A stretch of DNA of 64,000 nt from Plasticicumulans acidivorans (GCF_003182095.1 NZ_QGTJ01000009.1:85436-149435); one strand, 5' to 3'; counted from the stretch's first letter, positions 51,762 through 62,399 are shown. Notes: generated by a model from the letters alone, not told the origin. Made by a program: numbers and translations.

Positions 51762-53285
51762 TCAGCCGGCGGCGGCTTCGCCCTTCCAGCGCTGCCAGTT
51801 CTGGCGGTCCGGCGAGCTCAGGTAGTCGAGGTTGTCGCGGCCGGCTTCGAGCCGGTACCAGCGCAGCACCTCGGGCACGCTGCCGCCGCCGCAATGGCCC
51901 TGATAGATCTGGTGCACCGGCAGCCAGGACTGCACGTACTTCTCCGGCTCGGCATCGAAGATGTCTTTGCAGCCGTCGGAGCAGAAGTGGTAGTGCTCGC
52001 CGTGGTAGTGGCTTTCGCGGTAGCAGGTGGTGGTCGGATCGTCGGGTTCGGTGAACACCATCGGGATCTGGCAGACCTGGCAGAGCATCGGCAGCGTCGG
52101 GTTGTAGAAGCGGCGGCCGGCGCGCTCCTCGGCGATCCAGTGCTCATAGCGCGGGCGGTAGCGGGCATCGAAGCTCGCCGGGTATTTCTCCGCCAGCCAG
52201 GCCATTTCGCTTTCGTCCGGCATCCAGGTGTGGAAGGCCGCGGCGTGGCCGTAGTTGTAGAAGGTCGCCCAGGCCTCGTGCGACAGGCGGTCCTTCTCCT
52301 TGACCGAGACTTCCCAGTGCCTGGGCATGCGGATGCCGTAGCGCGCCAGGTCGGCGAACAGCGCGCCGCCGTTCTGCTCGAAGTACATCTCCCAGGCTTC
52401 CTGCCAGGACATCACCCGCTTGGGCAGCATGTAATCCATCATCATCGCCACCAGCGTCAGCAGCCGGTAGCCGCGCCAGAACCACTTGTCGATCCAGCGC
52501 TGCACGATCGGCAGATTGTCCGGGTGCTGTTCGAGCATGAACTTGATGACTTCGAGGCCGAGCGTCATGTGCCGCGCCTCGTCGCTCTGCGCCGAGAAGC
52601 CGAAAGTCACCGTCGCCATGTCACCGTTGTAGGCGGCGCCGGACATGAACGGCATGAACAGCAGGTTGGTCAGCACGTACTCGAAGGAAAACGAGATCGC
52701 GGTGATGAACTCGAACGGCCCGGCACTCATCGCGTCATCGAAGAACGACTTCGGCACCGACAGGTACCAGACCCGGTCGTGCATGTGCCGCCATTCCTCG
52801 AAGCCGCTGAAGTACTTGTTGTAATGGCTGATGGTGTGGATCTGCGTCTGCACGTGGCGCAGCTCGTCGATCGACTGCATCTGGCAGGCGACCTGCGCGC
52901 CGGCGCCGGGAAACGCCCGCCCGACCATCGCAAAGCCGCGGTGCGCGGCGTATTCGAGCGGCGTGACGCCGGTCAGGAACAGCTTGAGCGCGTTGACGTA
53001 GCGGGCGTCGGTGACGTTGAGCTGGGCGTTGTTCTGGGCAAAGGCGTCGATGATCGCGTAGAGCTTGCGCTCCTTCTCCGCCTGGTACTTCCAGTAGGCG
53101 TCCATGGTCAGGCGGAACGGGTCCTCCCAGCGGTCCCAGTCCTCGATCTTGATGCCCTCAAGCCCGGCCTGCGGATAGATTTTGTCCTTCGGCTGGTAGC
53201 TCGGCTCCCAGGCCAGGTCGCGGGTCATGCGCGCGTACTTCTCGCGCAGCCCGAGCTTTTTCGGGGCGCTCGTCGGCGTGCTCAT
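51762..53285 (-). CDS. dmpN: Phenol hydroxylase large (oxygenase alpha) subunit DmpN
   Basis: 507 codons. A carboxylate-bridged diiron site is complete: Glu111 (PLEYAAHRG), Glu141 and His144 (SIDELRHVQ), Glu202 (FSFEYVL), Glu236 and His239 (QSDEARHM), with TouA/DmpN spacing. A C-terminal Cys-rich part (LCQVCQIP...FCSDGCKD) is a YHS-like zinc site. It hydroxylates phenol to catechol with O2 in an (alpha-beta-gamma)2 complex with DmpL and DmpO. Start at 53285 gives MSTPTSAPKK. Confidence 0.98.
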   Translation of the reverse strand: MSTPTSAPKKLGLREKYARMTRDLAWEPSYQPKDKIYPQAGLEGIKIEDWDRWEDPFRLTMDAYWKYQAEKERKLYAIIDAFAQNNAQLNVTDARYVNALKLFLTGVTPLEYAAHRGFAMVGRAFPGAGAQVACQMQSIDELRHVQTQIHTISHYNKYFSGFEEWRHMHDRVWYLSVPKSFFDDAMSAGPFEFITAISFSFEYVLTNLLFMPFMSGAAYNGDMATVTFGFSAQSDEARHMTLGLEVIKFMLEQHPDNLPIVQRWIDKWFWRGYRLLTLVAMMMDYMLPKRVMSWQEAWEMYFEQNGGALFADLARYGIRMPRHWEVSVKEKDRLSHEAWATFYNYGHAAAFHTWMPDESEMAWLAEKYPASFDARYRPRYEHWIAEERAGRRFYNPTLPMLCQVCQIPMVFTEPDDPTTTCYRESHYHGEHYHFCSDGCKDIFDAEPEKYVQSWLPVHQIYQGHCGGGSVPEVLRWYRLEAGRDNLDYLSSPDRQNWQRWKGEAAAG

Positions 53286-53339
53286 CGGTGTTCTCCTCAC
53301 AAACTCGGGTGGTGACGGCGTGCGGCTTCGGCGCGGCGT

Positions 53340-53615
53340 CTAGTTGTGGCGTTCGAGGATGAAAGCCTCGTCGGTCTCGTCGACGTTGCCGGAAATCGAC
53401 ACCAGGCTGAGGTGGATCTCCTGCGGGTCCCAGGCACGGCCGATCAGCGCCTCGACGCTGGCGCGACGCACCTCGATACGGCCGTCGGCATCGATCTTCA
53501 CCATCGCCGGGAAGTGAGTGACGGTGGCGTGCGGGTTATCGGCCTCGATCGCCTCGATGATCGGGCGCGCGTCCTCGTTGTTCTGCAGGGCGATGTAGAC
53601 GCGGTTGTTGCTCAT
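53340..53615 (-). CDS. dmpM: Phenol hydroxylase effector protein DmpM
   Basis: 91 codons from MSNNRVYIALQNNEDAR. It has no cofactor-binding motifs and matches the MmoB/DmpM regulatory component, which binds the oxygenase near the diiron site and makes turnover possible. Its ATG overlaps the dmpL stop (ATGA). Confidence 0.96.
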   Translation of the reverse strand: MSNNRVYIALQNNEDARPIIEAIEADNPHATVTHFPAMVKIDADGRIEVRRASVEALIGRAWDPQEIHLSLVSISGNVDETDEAFILERHN

Positions 53616-54631
53616 GCCGCCACCTCCGGCGCCCAGCTCAGGCCGCATTTCTTCTGCGCCCGCGCCTGCAGTGCGGCCTCTAGCTCATCGAGCACGGCCT
53701 CGGCGCCATCGCCGAACACCTCACTGGCGAGCGGCAGCAGTGCCGCGCGCACCCGCTCGCTCCACTGCCGGCACCAGCCGGCGACGCGCTCGCGGTTGGC
53801 GGCAGACGCGGCGGCGACGACCTTCAGCTGCTGGTCGATCCAGCGCGTGTGCTCGGCGTACCACTCGTCCATGAAACCGCTGAGCAGCGCCAGCGTGGTG
53901 CCGGCCTCGCGCGAGAACTCGGCTTCGATGCGTTCGTAGACCAGCGGATAGAGCAGACCGTCGAGCACGAAGTCCTGCGCCAGCAGCAGCTCGAACCAGT
54001 CCTCGACCACCAGCAGGTCCTCGCACAGGCGGCGCAGGGGCTGCAGGTGCGCAGCGTGCAGCCAGTCCGCCTTGGCGGCATCGAGCAGCGCGCTGCCGTT
54101 GCTGTCGAGCAGCAGGCCGATGCGTGTCAGGTACTGGGCGATGCCGAGGCGGTCCATCGCGCAGAACGAGGCCGCCTGCGTCAGCGCCGCGCCGTAGCCG
54201 TAGGCGGCGACCGCGGTGTTGTTGAGGTTCGCGGCATATTCGACGTGGCGCAGCGGCAGCACCAAGGCGGCGACGCGGCGCTTCCAGCCTTCGTCGAGCA
54301 GCTCCGGCAGGCCGCGCTGTTCGACGAAGGCGAAATTGCGCTCCATCACCTCCTGCTGGCGCGCCCGCGTCTGCGTCCAGGCACCGTAGTAGTACTGGCG
54401 CGGATCGGTGCAGGCGTACCAGTCGTCCATGACGATCGCCGTGCGCGAGGCGTCGTAGAGCTCGTGCCCGGCGTCCCAGTACGGCCGGTAGTGGAAATTG
54501 ACCTCCGGCTGCAGGTCGAAGGTGGCTTCCTGGTAGCGCGAGGCCGGTTTGCCGCTGCCGATACGGCGGGCGACGTGGCCGAAGGTCTGGCGCAACGGCG
54601 TCACCGCCGTCGTGCGGATGTCGATCTGCAT
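53612..54631 (-). CDS. dmpL: Phenol hydroxylase beta subunit DmpL
   Basis: 339 codons from MQIDIRTTAVTPLRQTFGHVARRIG. It has the diiron-family helical fold but lacks the iron ligands, as the beta subunit should (EATFDLQPEVNFHYRPYWD; VLPLRHVEYAANLNN). It forms the scaffold of the hydroxylase with DmpN. Confidence 0.96.
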   Translation of the reverse strand: MQIDIRTTAVTPLRQTFGHVARRIGSGKPASRYQEATFDLQPEVNFHYRPYWDAGHELYDASRTAIVMDDWYACTDPRQYYYGAWTQTRARQQEVMERNFAFVEQRGLPELLDEGWKRRVAALVLPLRHVEYAANLNNTAVAAYGYGAALTQAASFCAMDRLGIAQYLTRIGLLLDSNGSALLDAAKADWLHAAHLQPLRRLCEDLLVVEDWFELLLAQDFVLDGLLYPLVYERIEAEFSREAGTTLALLSGFMDEWYAEHTRWIDQQLKVVAAASAANRERVAGWCRQWSERVRAALLPLASEVFGDGAEAVLDELEAALQARAQKKCGLSWAPEVAA

Positions 54632-54671
54632 GCTGCTCTCCTCGGGTGGATCGATCGTGATCGTTGGGCGC

Positions 54672-54908
54672 TCAGCGACGCGGCTCGCCATGGCGCCATT
54701 GCCGCTTGTCATCGCTGATGCGCTGCGCGGCGGCGTCATCGAGCCGCTGCACCGCGTGCTCGGCGCAGAAGGCCTCGAACGCCGCCCGCGGCAGGATCAG
54801 CTCGACGTAGAGCTCGGGATCGCCGATCGCGAAGTCGAACTCGACGAAGCCGTTGGCGTGCTCCTCGCGCACACGGACGTAGCAGGTGGGAAGCGGCGTG
54901 CTGGCCAA
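54672..54908 (-). CDS. dmpK: Phenol hydroxylase assembly subunit DmpK
   Basis: 78 codons if TTG 54908 is the start, chosen because GGAG lies eight bases upstream; GTG 54983 in the same frame would add 25 residues but lacks a good site. The core (YVRVREEHANGFVEFDFAIGDPELYVELILPRAAFEAFCAEH) matches the DmpK family, needed for correct assembly of the oxygenase but not for turnover. It is the first gene after the sigma-54 promoter. Confidence 0.88.
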   Translation of the reverse strand: MASTPLPTCYVRVREEHANGFVEFDFAIGDPELYVELILPRAAFEAFCAEHAVQRLDDAAAQRISDDKRQWRHGEPRR

Positions 54909-55024
54909 GGGGGCGTCTCCGCGATCGTGGATGAAAACCGGCGGCAGGCCGCCGGTGCCGGTGAACGTCGCGGCTGGTACCACCCCGCCGTCGCCGTCCG
55001 CGCTCTCCGTGCGAAGTCGCTATC

Positions 55025-55040
55025 AGCAGAGACCGTGCCA
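55025..55040 (-). promoter_or_regulatory. Sigma-54 promoter of the phenol hydroxylase operon
   Basis: Minus strand TGGCACGGTCTCTGCT, nearly identical to TGGCACG-N4-TTGC(A/T), with GG and GC exactly ten bases apart. Transcription should begin near 55014. It is the counterpart of the Po promoter activated by DmpR. Confidence 0.88.
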
Positions 55041-55046
55041 TAATTA

Positions 55047-55059
55047 TAATTAATTGATT
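55047..55059 (-). promoter_or_regulatory. IHF site match between activator sites and promoter
   Basis: Minus strand AATCAATTAATTA fits the IHF consensus WATCAANNNNTTR at every position. It lies between the sigma-54 promoter and the upstream inverted repeats, where bending is needed to bring the activator to RNA polymerase. Confidence 0.55.
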
Positions 55060-55091
55060 TAAATGGTTTTGCTGCAGATGCAGTGAAGCTT

Positions 55092-55154
55092 TTGAGCAAG
55101 CACCGACTTGATCAAATCAGCAGCTCGCAACGGTGCGTTTGAGCATTTGCTCAA
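55092..55154. promoter_or_regulatory. DmpR-type upstream activating sequences
   Basis: TTGAGCATTTGCTCAA (55139-55154) is a palindrome close to the TTGATCAATTGATCAA half-site layout of DmpR/XylR targets. A second, looser pair is TTGAGCA (55092-55098) with TTGATCAA (55108-55115). They lie about 50-115 bp upstream of the sigma-54 promoter and about 290-350 bp before the activator gene's start codon. Confidence 0.7.
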
Positions 55155-55441
55155 GCTGCGGCGCAACATCCGAGCGGGGCGCCAGCGTCGCGTGCAGAGG
55201 GTTTTCCCGGATTGGCGCAGCAGCGCTGCAAAGTGCAGCATCGCCCGCGCACGAGGCTTGGTCGCCCGGCGCAAGGTGGCTAGACTGCGCGGCACCACCC
55301 CGCCACCGTCCGTCACCCCGTGCCCGACGGACCAGGGCCACGACTGCCGCCCCGGCAGCGCAGGCCCGGCCGAAAACGACAGACATGAACCCGCCGGGAG
55401 ACGCCAGCGCGTCCTACGGTCGGGCCGGAGGGGAGCACCTG

Positions 55442-57178
55442 ATGACCACCGAACGAACCGTGTCGCTGCACGGCGCACAGCTCGGCGAGCTGGGCGAACA
55501 CCTGCAGCTCACGTTTGAACAGGGCCATATTTCACTCGACGCGCAGCGCATGATCCTGCTGCACACCACGGCGATGGGCGCGCTGCGCAAGGAGCTGATC
55601 GATTCCCTCGGCAGCGACCGCGCCCGCGGCCTGCTCACGCGCATGGGCTACGCCTCGGGCGTGCGCGATGCCGAAATGGCGCGGCGCATGCTGCCGCAGG
55701 CGAGCGGCGATGAACTGATGCTGGTCGGTCCGCAGTTGCACGCGCTCGAAGGCATCGTCAACGTCCAGCCGGTGCGCGTCGACATCGACATCGCCCGCGG
55801 CCGCTATTACGGCGAATTCATCTGGACCGACGCCTATGAATCCGAGGTGCATCAGGAGGCGTTCGGCATGGCCACCGAGCCGGTGTGCTGGATGCAGCTC
55901 GGCTACGCCAGCGGCTACACCACGCACGTGTTCGGCCGCCCGGTGCTGTATCGCGAAGTCGAGTGCTGCGCACGCGGCGATGCGCAGTGCCGCATCATCG
56001 GCAGGCCGCACGCCGGCTGGAGCGCCGAGGAGATCCGCGACGACCTGCGCTACTTCCGTCCGGAATCCTTCGCCGAGCAGATGATCCAGCTGCAGACTCA
56101 GGTCGAGCTGCTGCGCTCCTCGCTCGGCGACCGCGTCACGCTCGGCGACATGGTCGGCCAGTCGACGCCGTTTCGCAGCGCCTGCGAGCTGATCCGCAAG
56201 GCGGCGGCCAGTCCGGTCACCGTGCTGCTGCTCGGCGAAACCGGCGTCGGCAAGGAAATGTTCGCACGCGGCCTGCACAGCGTCAGCAGCCGTGCCGAGG
56301 CGCCGTTCGTCGCCCTCAACTGTGCGGCGATCCCCGAGGAACTGATCGAATCCGAGCTGTTCGGCGTCGAAAAAGGCGCCTTCACCGGCGCGCAGACCTC
56401 GCGCCCCGGCCGCTTCGAACGCGCCCACGGCGGCACGCTGTTCCTCGACGAAGTCGGCGAACTGTCGGCCTCGGCGCAGGCCAAGCTGCTGCGCGTGCTG
56501 CAGGAAGGCGAACTCGAACGCGTCGGCGATTCACGCACGCGCCGCGTCGACGTGCGCGTGGTCGCCGCCACCAACGTCGACCTGCAGGAAGCCGCCCGCG
56601 CCGGACGCTTCCGCAACGACCTCTATTACCGCCTGAGCGTGTTCCCGGTGCGCATCCCACCGCTGCGCGAGCGCCGCGAGGACATTCCGCTGCTGGTCGA
56701 GCGCTTCCTGCAGAAGCACTCGGTGCGCCACGGCAAGAACGCCGTCGGCGTCAGCGACGCCGCATTGCGCGCGCTGTGCAAATACGCCTGGCCGGGCAAC
56801 ATCCGCGAGCTGGAAAACATCATCGAGCGCGGCGTCATCCTCACACCGAGCCACGGCCGCATCGACCTGCCCGATCTGTTCCCGCAGGTCGGCATCGGCA
56901 CCTGCGCCGGCGGCCTCGCCGCCTACGCCCCGGCGCCCGACGACGCCGAACCGCAGGCGCTGCCACCGCTGCCGGCAGTCACCGCCGACGCAGCGGTCGA
57001 CAAAGACGTGCTGGTCGATGACGTGCTCGCCAGCGGCACCTCTCTCGATGCCCTCGAAGCCCGCCTGCTCAACGCCGCCGTCGAACGCAGCGACGGCAAC
57101 CTCACCCAGGCCGCCCGCCTGCTCGGCATCACCCGACCACAACTGGCGTACCGGCTGAAGAAACTGGGCGGAGACTGA
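55442..57178 (+). CDS. dmpR: DmpR-type phenol-responsive sigma-54 activator
   Basis: 578 codons from ATG 55442 (GGAG six bases before; ATG 55385 lacks a site). Sensor domain 1-210 with zinc ligands Cys149, Glu172, Cys175, Cys183 and phenol-pocket residues His100 and Trp128 at DmpR/MopR spacing; AAA+ domain with GETGVGKE (265-272), GAFTGA and FLDEVGELS; Fis-type HTH at the end ([25 protein letters not shown]). It should bind phenols and activate the divergent dmpK promoter with sigma-54. The linker before the HTH (about 490-545) is long and Ala/Pro/Asp-rich. Confidence 0.95.
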   Translation: MTTERTVSLHGAQLGELGEHLQLTFEQGHISLDAQRMILLHTTAMGALRKELIDSLGSDRARGLLTRMGYASGVRDAEMARRMLPQASGDELMLVGPQLHALEGIVNVQPVRVDIDIARGRYYGEFIWTDAYESEVHQEAFGMATEPVCWMQLGYASGYTTHVFGRPVLYREVECCARGDAQCRIIGRPHAGWSAEEIRDDLRYFRPESFAEQMIQLQTQVELLRSSLGDRVTLGDMVGQSTPFRSACELIRKAAASPVTVLLLGETGVGKEMFARGLHSVSSRAEAPFVALNCAAIPEELIESELFGVEKGAFTGAQTSRPGRFERAHGGTLFLDEVGELSASAQAKLLRVLQEGELERVGDSRTRRVDVRVVAATNVDLQEAARAGRFRNDLYYRLSVFPVRIPPLRERREDIPLLVERFLQKHSVRHGKNAVGVSDAALRALCKYAWPGNIRELENIIERGVILTPSHGRIDLPDLFPQVGIGTCAGGLAAYAPAPDDAEPQALPPLPAVTADAAVDKDVLVDDVLASGTSLDALEARLLNAAVERSDGNLTQAARLLGITRPQLAYRLKKLGGD

Positions 57179-57407
57179 GTCCGGCTGGCCAGCGGCGTCC
57201 CCGCAGCATCGCCGGCGGTTCTTCAACGTCAGGCGATGCTCGATACCTCCATGCCCATTCGTCGGCCCCGGCGTCACGGCCGAGGCCGGCGAACACGCTT
57301 CATTCAAGTGGCAATATTCGGCCCATCAGGTTTAATCGAATCATTCGCAAACAATGCACTGCTTTGCGCTTCATGTTTTTCATGTCGTCTTGCACTGCGG
57401 ATAAAAA

Positions 57408-58136
57408 CTAACCAAACACATGGACGAAAAACTGCTCAGTGCCGTATTCCTTGCGCATGAAAACATTCATGAAATTCCGGCATTCCTCATACGTGCTGAA
57501 GGTTACCTGACCATTGTTTGGATCAAAGAACTTGGCCTTGCCACCACTTTCCTGACTGCGGAAACAAACGGCCACGGCATGGGCGCCAACGTTGATGAAC
57601 CAAAACCCCTGCCCGTCCGGGAATTGCGCCGTCGAAGCCTTTTCTTCCGGAATCGAAAACCGGGTCTGCCCCTTGTGCTGCATCATGGCACCGCCGATTT
57701 TCGACATCGCGCCACACACTGAGGCGACCTCCATATCGTTCGCTTCCTGAATCGACCGTGCCTTGTGCGGTCGCCGGGTGTTGTATTGAACCCAGCCGAT
57801 CCAGGTAAATCGCCGGCGATGCAGATCGAGATCTTCCGATGCCAGCGGGCCTGACGCCGTTGGATTGTCCATGCGGGCAAACAGGAAAGATTCAAAGAAC
57901 TTCCTGACCTGCAGGTCCCTGCTCATATCAGGGTCAACGAAATCGCTGTCAGTATCAGGCTGTTTCCCGACCGCCTTGCTGTAATTCTTGACCAAGTACG
58001 CAACCGACAGGGCACGACAGACACCATTGACGACTTCCGGCGGCGAGCCAAAGCGTTTTATATAGAAAGACTGCTTAAAGTCTTTCGCGCTGCCGCCGCA
58101 GCTTTCCGCCATTTTCTTGAAGTCTTCGAATTTCAT
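57408..58136 (-). CDS. YopT/AvrPphB-like C58 cysteine peptidase homologue
   Basis: 242 codons from ATG 58136 (GGGG five bases upstream). The order Cys in NGVCRALSVAYL (Cys40), His in NVGAHAVAVCF (His186) and Asp in KFFDPNNGQVTF (Asp205) is the catalytic triad layout of C58 peptidases such as YopT, where the same G-x-HAVA and FDPN-type segments occur. No signal peptide, so it would be cytoplasmic or delivered by a secretion system; no secretion genes are in the window. Base composition is more A+T-rich than dmpR and kdp on either side, which hints at acquisition. Substrate unknown. Chance resemblance of short motifs is the main alternative. Confidence 0.55.
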   Translation of the reverse strand: MKFEDFKKMAESCGGSAKDFKQSFYIKRFGSPPEVVNGVCRALSVAYLVKNYSKAVGKQPDTDSDFVDPDMSRDLQVRKFFESFLFARMDNPTASGPLASEDLDLHRRRFTWIGWVQYNTRRPHKARSIQEANDMEVASVCGAMSKIGGAMMQHKGQTRFSIPEEKASTAQFPDGQGFWFINVGAHAVAVCFRSQESGGKAKFFDPNNGQVTFSTYEECRNFMNVFMRKEYGTEQFFVHVFG

Positions 58137-58398
58137 CCGCACCCCGGTCTTAAAGCTCTACAGCCACTTATTTCACACAACGCCGGCCGTCGTTTCTCGA
58201 AATCGTAATTCGCCTGTTCGACAGACAGGTCGCGCGCCGAGATCCATCGAAACAATCAAACTGTTTTTCATTATTCGCCATCAGGATATCGCACCAATCC
58301 CCCGAGCCTATCGACCTGCGGCTTAAGCCCGCTTTAACAGCATCTTTACGCCATGCCACTGAACACTGCATGCGGTTTCCACCCTTGCAGGAGGTTTC

Positions 58399-58488
58399 AT
58401 GGCCACGCTTCACTTGGTTGCCGGTTTTACCGCGGTGGCGCTCGCGCTGTATCTGTGCGCGGCCTTGCTGTGGCCGGAACAGTTTTGA
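58399..58488 (+). CDS. kdpF: KdpF, small membrane subunit of the potassium pump
   Basis: 29 codons, MATLHLVAGFTAVALALYLC, ending LLWPEQF. One hydrophobic helix with the usual Pro-Glu-x-Phe end. A perfect AGGAGG precedes the ATG, and kdpA follows 10 bp after the stop. KdpF stabilises the KdpABC complex in the inner membrane. Confidence 0.93.
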   Translation: MATLHLVAGFTAVALALYLCAALLWPEQF

Positions 58489-58498
58489 GAACTGCGCG

Positions 58499-60214
58499 AT
58501 GAGCATCAATGGCTTTGCGCAGATCGCGCTGTTCTTTCTGATCCTGCCACTGCTGGCGGCGCCGCTGGCCGCGTGGATGCAGCGGCTCTATGCCGGCGAT
58601 GCCGGCTGGCTCGGTTGGCTGCTCGGTCCGCTCGAACGCGGCATCTACCACGTGCTCGGCCCGCTCGCCGACGGTGAACAGGACTGGCGGCAGTATGCAG
58701 TGAGCGTGCTGGCGTTCTCGCTGTTTGGCGTTGCGGCGGTGTTCGCGCTGCAGCTGATGCAAGCCTGGCTGCCGCTCAATCCGCAGGGCATGAGCGCGGT
58801 GGCAAGCGATCTGGCGCTGAATACCGCGGTGAGCTTCGTCACCAATACCAACTGGCAGAACTATGCGGGCGAGTCGACGCTGAGCCCGCTGGTGCAGATG
58901 CTCGGCCTCGGTGTACAGAACTTCCTCTCGGCAGCGACCGGGCTGGCAGTGATGCTGGCGCTGATCCGCGGTTTCAGCCGCGAGCGCAGCACCGGGCTCG
59001 GCAATTTCTGGGTCGATCTGACGCGCTCGACGCTGTACCTGCTGCTGCCGCTGGCACTGCTGCTGGCACTGCTGCTGGTGGCGCAGGGCGTGGTGCAGAC
59101 CTTCGCCGCCTACCCGACGACCAGCGATGGCCAGTCGATCGCGCTCGGTCCGGTAGCCTCGCAGCTGGCGATCAAGCACCTCGGTACCAACGGCGGCGGT
59201 TTTTTCAACGCCAATGCCGCACATCCCTTTGAAAACCCGACGCCGCTGACAGATTTCCTGCTGGTGCTGGCGCAGACGCTGATCCCGGCGGCCGCGGCGC
59301 TGCTGTTCGGCCGCCTGGTCGGCGACCGCCGTCAGGGGCGGATGCTGCTGGCGGCGATGCTGCTGGTACTGGCTGCCGCCGCCGTGGCCACCTACTGCGC
59401 CGAAGCCGCCGGCAACCCGCGCATCACCACGCTGGCCGGCGTCGACAGCCAGCCCCGCGAGGCAATGCCGGGCGGCAACCTCGAAGGCAAGGAGCTGCGC
59501 TTCGGCATCGCCCGTTCGGCGCTGTTCGCCACCGCCACGACCGCCACCTCCACCGGCGCCGTCGACAGCCAGCACGATGCCTACACCCCGCTCGGCGGCC
59601 TGGTACCGATGGTGCTGATGCAGTTCTCGGAAACCATTCTCGGCGGTGTCGGTTCCGGGCTCTACGGCATGCTGGTGTTCGTCGTGCTGGCGGTGTTCGT
59701 CGCCGGGCTGATGGTCGGTCGCACCCCCGAGTACCTCGGCAAGAAGATCGAGCCCTTCGAGATGAAAATGACGGCGATCGTCGTGCTGCTGATGCCGGCA
59801 CTGGTGCTGCTGCCGACGGCGCTCGCGGCAGTGCTGCCGACAGCGCTGACGGCGCTCGGCAATCCCGCCGCGCACGGCTTCAGCGAGCTGCTTTACGCCT
59901 TCACCTCGATGGCCAACAACAACGGCAGCGCCTTCGGCGGTCTGAGCGGCAATACACCGTTTTACAACCTGCTCGGTGCCGCGGTGATGCTGCTCGGCCG
60001 CTTCGGCACGCTGTTGCCGGTGCTGGCGCTCGCCGGCCACCTCGCCGCCAAACCACGGCTGGCCCTCGGTGCCGGCACGCTGCCAACGCACACGCCGCTA
60101 TTCGCCGGCTTCCTGATCGGTGTGGTGATCGTCGTCGGCGCGCTGACCTTCTTCCCGGCGCTGGCACTGGGGCCGCTGGTCGAGCAGCTGCAACTGTGGC
60201 AGGCCACGCCATGA
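58499..60214 (+). CDS. kdpA: KdpA, K+-translocating subunit
   Basis: 571 codons, about ten membrane helices. The selectivity-filter-like loops are visible, for example [59 protein letters not shown] and [17 protein letters not shown]. It conducts K+ for the P-type pump. Start at 58499 gives [13 protein letters not shown]. Confidence 0.98.
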   Translation: MSINGFAQIALFFLILPLLAAPLAAWMQRLYAGDAGWLGWLLGPLERGIYHVLGPLADGEQDWRQYAVSVLAFSLFGVAAVFALQLMQAWLPLNPQGMSAVASDLALNTAVSFVTNTNWQNYAGESTLSPLVQMLGLGVQNFLSAATGLAVMLALIRGFSRERSTGLGNFWVDLTRSTLYLLLPLALLLALLLVAQGVVQTFAAYPTTSDGQSIALGPVASQLAIKHLGTNGGGFFNANAAHPFENPTPLTDFLLVLAQTLIPAAAALLFGRLVGDRRQGRMLLAAMLLVLAAAAVATYCAEAAGNPRITTLAGVDSQPREAMPGGNLEGKELRFGIARSALFATATTATSTGAVDSQHDAYTPLGGLVPMVLMQFSETILGGVGSGLYGMLVFVVLAVFVAGLMVGRTPEYLGKKIEPFEMKMTAIVVLLMPALVLLPTALAAVLPTALTALGNPAAHGFSELLYAFTSMANNNGSAFGGLSGNTPFYNLLGAAVMLLGRFGTLLPVLALAGHLAAKPRLALGAGTLPTHTPLFAGFLIGVVIVVGALTFFPALALGPLVEQLQLWQATP

Positions 60215-60287
60215 TCGCCGCCCACCCGATCCGCCAGGCACCGTCCGCCGTCGCGAGCGACTCGCGCACTCTGGAGGCCGTTCCAGC

Positions 60288-62369
60288 ATGACCCGCATCC
60301 GCCATACCCTGTACGAACCACGCCTGCTGCGCGAGGCGACGCTGGCCGCCGTGCGCAAGCTCACGCCACGCCAGCAGTGGCGCAACCCGGTGATGTTCAC
60401 CGTCTGGATCGGCAGCCTCGGCACCACTGTGCTGTGGCTGACCGCCGTGACCGGCGTTGCTGATGCACCCGCCGACTTCACCCTCGCGGTCTGCCTGTGG
60501 CTGTGGTTCACGGTGCTGTTCGCCAACTTCGCCGAGGCGCTGGCCGAAGGTCGCGGCAAGGCCCAGGCCGACAGTCTGCGCCGCAGCCGCACGCAGGTGC
60601 AGGCCTTGCGCCTGCAGGCTCCGCAGCGCGAGGCGGGCAGCGAACGTGTCGCTTCGAGCGCGCTGCGTGCCGGCGATCACGTGCTGGTCGAGGCCGGCGA
60701 ACTGATCCCCGGCGACGGTGAAGTGGTGGCCGGCATCGCCTCGGTCAACGAGGCCGCGATCACCGGCGAGAGCGCACCGGTGATCCGCGAGGCCGGCGGT
60801 GATCGCAGCGCCGTCACCGGCGGCACCACGGTGCTGTCGGACTGGCTGATCGTGCGCATCACCAGCAACCCCGGCGAGAGCTTTCTCGATCGCATGATCG
60901 CGCTGGTCGAGGGCGCGCAGCGCCAGCGCACGCCCAACGAGATCGCGCTGGCGATCCTGCTGGCGGCGCTGACGCTGGTGTTCCTGCTGGTGACGGCGAC
61001 GCTGCTGCCGTTTTCGCAGTACGCGGCAACGGCCAGCGGCGGCGCAGCGGTGTCGCTGACGGTACTGATCGCGCTGTTCGTCTGCCTGGCGCCAACCACC
61101 ATCGGCGGCCTGCTCTCGGCGATCGGCATCGCCGGCATGGATCGCATGATCCAGGCCAACGTCATCGCCACCTCCGGACGGGCGATCGAGGCCGCCGGCG
61201 ACGTCGACGTGCTGCTGCTCGATAAGACCGGCACCATCACCCTCGGCAACCGCCAGGCCACCGAGTTCGTACCGGCGCCCGGGGTGGCGGTCGAGCGCCT
61301 CGCCGATGCCGCGCAGCTGGCCTCGCTGGCCGACGAAACCCCCGAGGGACGCAGCATCGTGGTGCTGGCCAAGGAGCGCCACGGCCTGCGCGGGCGCGCG
61401 CTCGGCGCGCTGGAAGCGCACTTCGTGCCGTTCAGTGCACAGACACGCATGAGCGGTGTCGACCTGGCGCAGCGTGAAATCCGCAAGGGCGCGGTCGAGG
61501 CCATCGCCGCCTGGCTGCAGCAGCACGGCCGCGAGCTGCCGGCGGCGGTACGCGAAGCCGCCGAAACGGTCGCCCGTCAGGGTGCCACGCCGCTGATCGT
61601 CGCCGAACGGCCGCTGCCCGGTGGCCGCGCCGAAGTGCTCGGTCTGGTGCGGCTCAAGGACATCGTCAAGGGCGGCATCCGCGAGCGTTTCGCGCAGTTG
61701 CGGGCGATGGGCATCGGTACGGTGATGATCACCGGCGACAACGCGCTGACCGCCGCGGCGATCGCCGCCGAGGCCGGCGTCGACGACTTCCTCGCCGAGG
61801 CCCGCCCCGAGGACAAGCTGGCGCTGATCCGCCGCCTGCAGGGCGAAGGCCGGCTGGTGGCGATGACCGGCGACGGTACCAACGATGCGCCGGCGCTGGC
61901 GCAGGCCGACGTCGCCGTGGCGATGAACAGCGGCACGCAGGCGGCCAAAGAAGCCGGCAACATGGTCGACCTCGACTCCAACCCGACCAAGCTGATCGAG
62001 ATCGTCGCCATCGGCAAACAGCTGCTGATGACCCGCGGCGCGCTGACCACCTTCAGCCTCGCCAACGACATCGCCAAGTACTTCGCCATCATCCCCGCCG
62101 CCTTTGCCGGTACCTACCCGGCGCTCGGCGCGCTCAATCTGATGCACCTGGCCACGCCGCAGAGTGCGCTGCTGTCGGCGGTGATCTTCAATGCGCTGGT
62201 CATCGTCGCGCTGATTCCGCTGGCGCTGCGCGGCGTCGCCTGGCGGCCGGCGAGCGCCTCGCAGCTGCTGCGCAAGCACCTGCTGCTCTACGGCCTCGGC
62301 GGCGTCCTCGTGCCCTTTGTCGGCATCAAGCTGATTGACCTGCTGCTGGTCGGTCTCGGCGTGGCCTGA
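60288..62369 (+). CDS. kdpB: KdpB, ATPase subunit
   Basis: 693 codons. P-type ATPase motifs: TGES (159-162), phosphorylated Asp312 in [13 protein letters not shown], and MVTGDN-like [10 protein letters not shown] plus [21 protein letters not shown]. It hydrolyses ATP to drive K+ uptake with KdpA and KdpC. GGAGG lies 10 bases before ATG 60288; the 73-bp gap after kdpA holds nothing notable. Confidence 0.99.
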   Translation: MTRIRHTLYEPRLLREATLAAVRKLTPRQQWRNPVMFTVWIGSLGTTVLWLTAVTGVADAPADFTLAVCLWLWFTVLFANFAEALAEGRGKAQADSLRRSRTQVQALRLQAPQREAGSERVASSALRAGDHVLVEAGELIPGDGEVVAGIASVNEAAITGESAPVIREAGGDRSAVTGGTTVLSDWLIVRITSNPGESFLDRMIALVEGAQRQRTPNEIALAILLAALTLVFLLVTATLLPFSQYAATASGGAAVSLTVLIALFVCLAPTTIGGLLSAIGIAGMDRMIQANVIATSGRAIEAAGDVDVLLLDKTGTITLGNRQATEFVPAPGVAVERLADAAQLASLADETPEGRSIVVLAKERHGLRGRALGALEAHFVPFSAQTRMSGVDLAQREIRKGAVEAIAAWLQQHGRELPAAVREAAETVARQGATPLIVAERPLPGGRAEVLGLVRLKDIVKGGIRERFAQLRAMGIGTVMITGDNALTAAAIAAEAGVDDFLAEARPEDKLALIRRLQGEGRLVAMTGDGTNDAPALAQADVAVAMNSGTQAAKEAGNMVDLDSNPTKLIEIVAIGKQLLMTRGALTTFSLANDIAKYFAIIPAAFAGTYPALGALNLMHLATPQSALLSAVIFNALVIVALIPLALRGVAWRPASASQLLRKHLLLYGLGGVLVPFVGIKLIDLLLVGLGVA

Positions 62370-62399
62370 AGGCCGCCACATCCTGGGGAGTTTTCCGCC

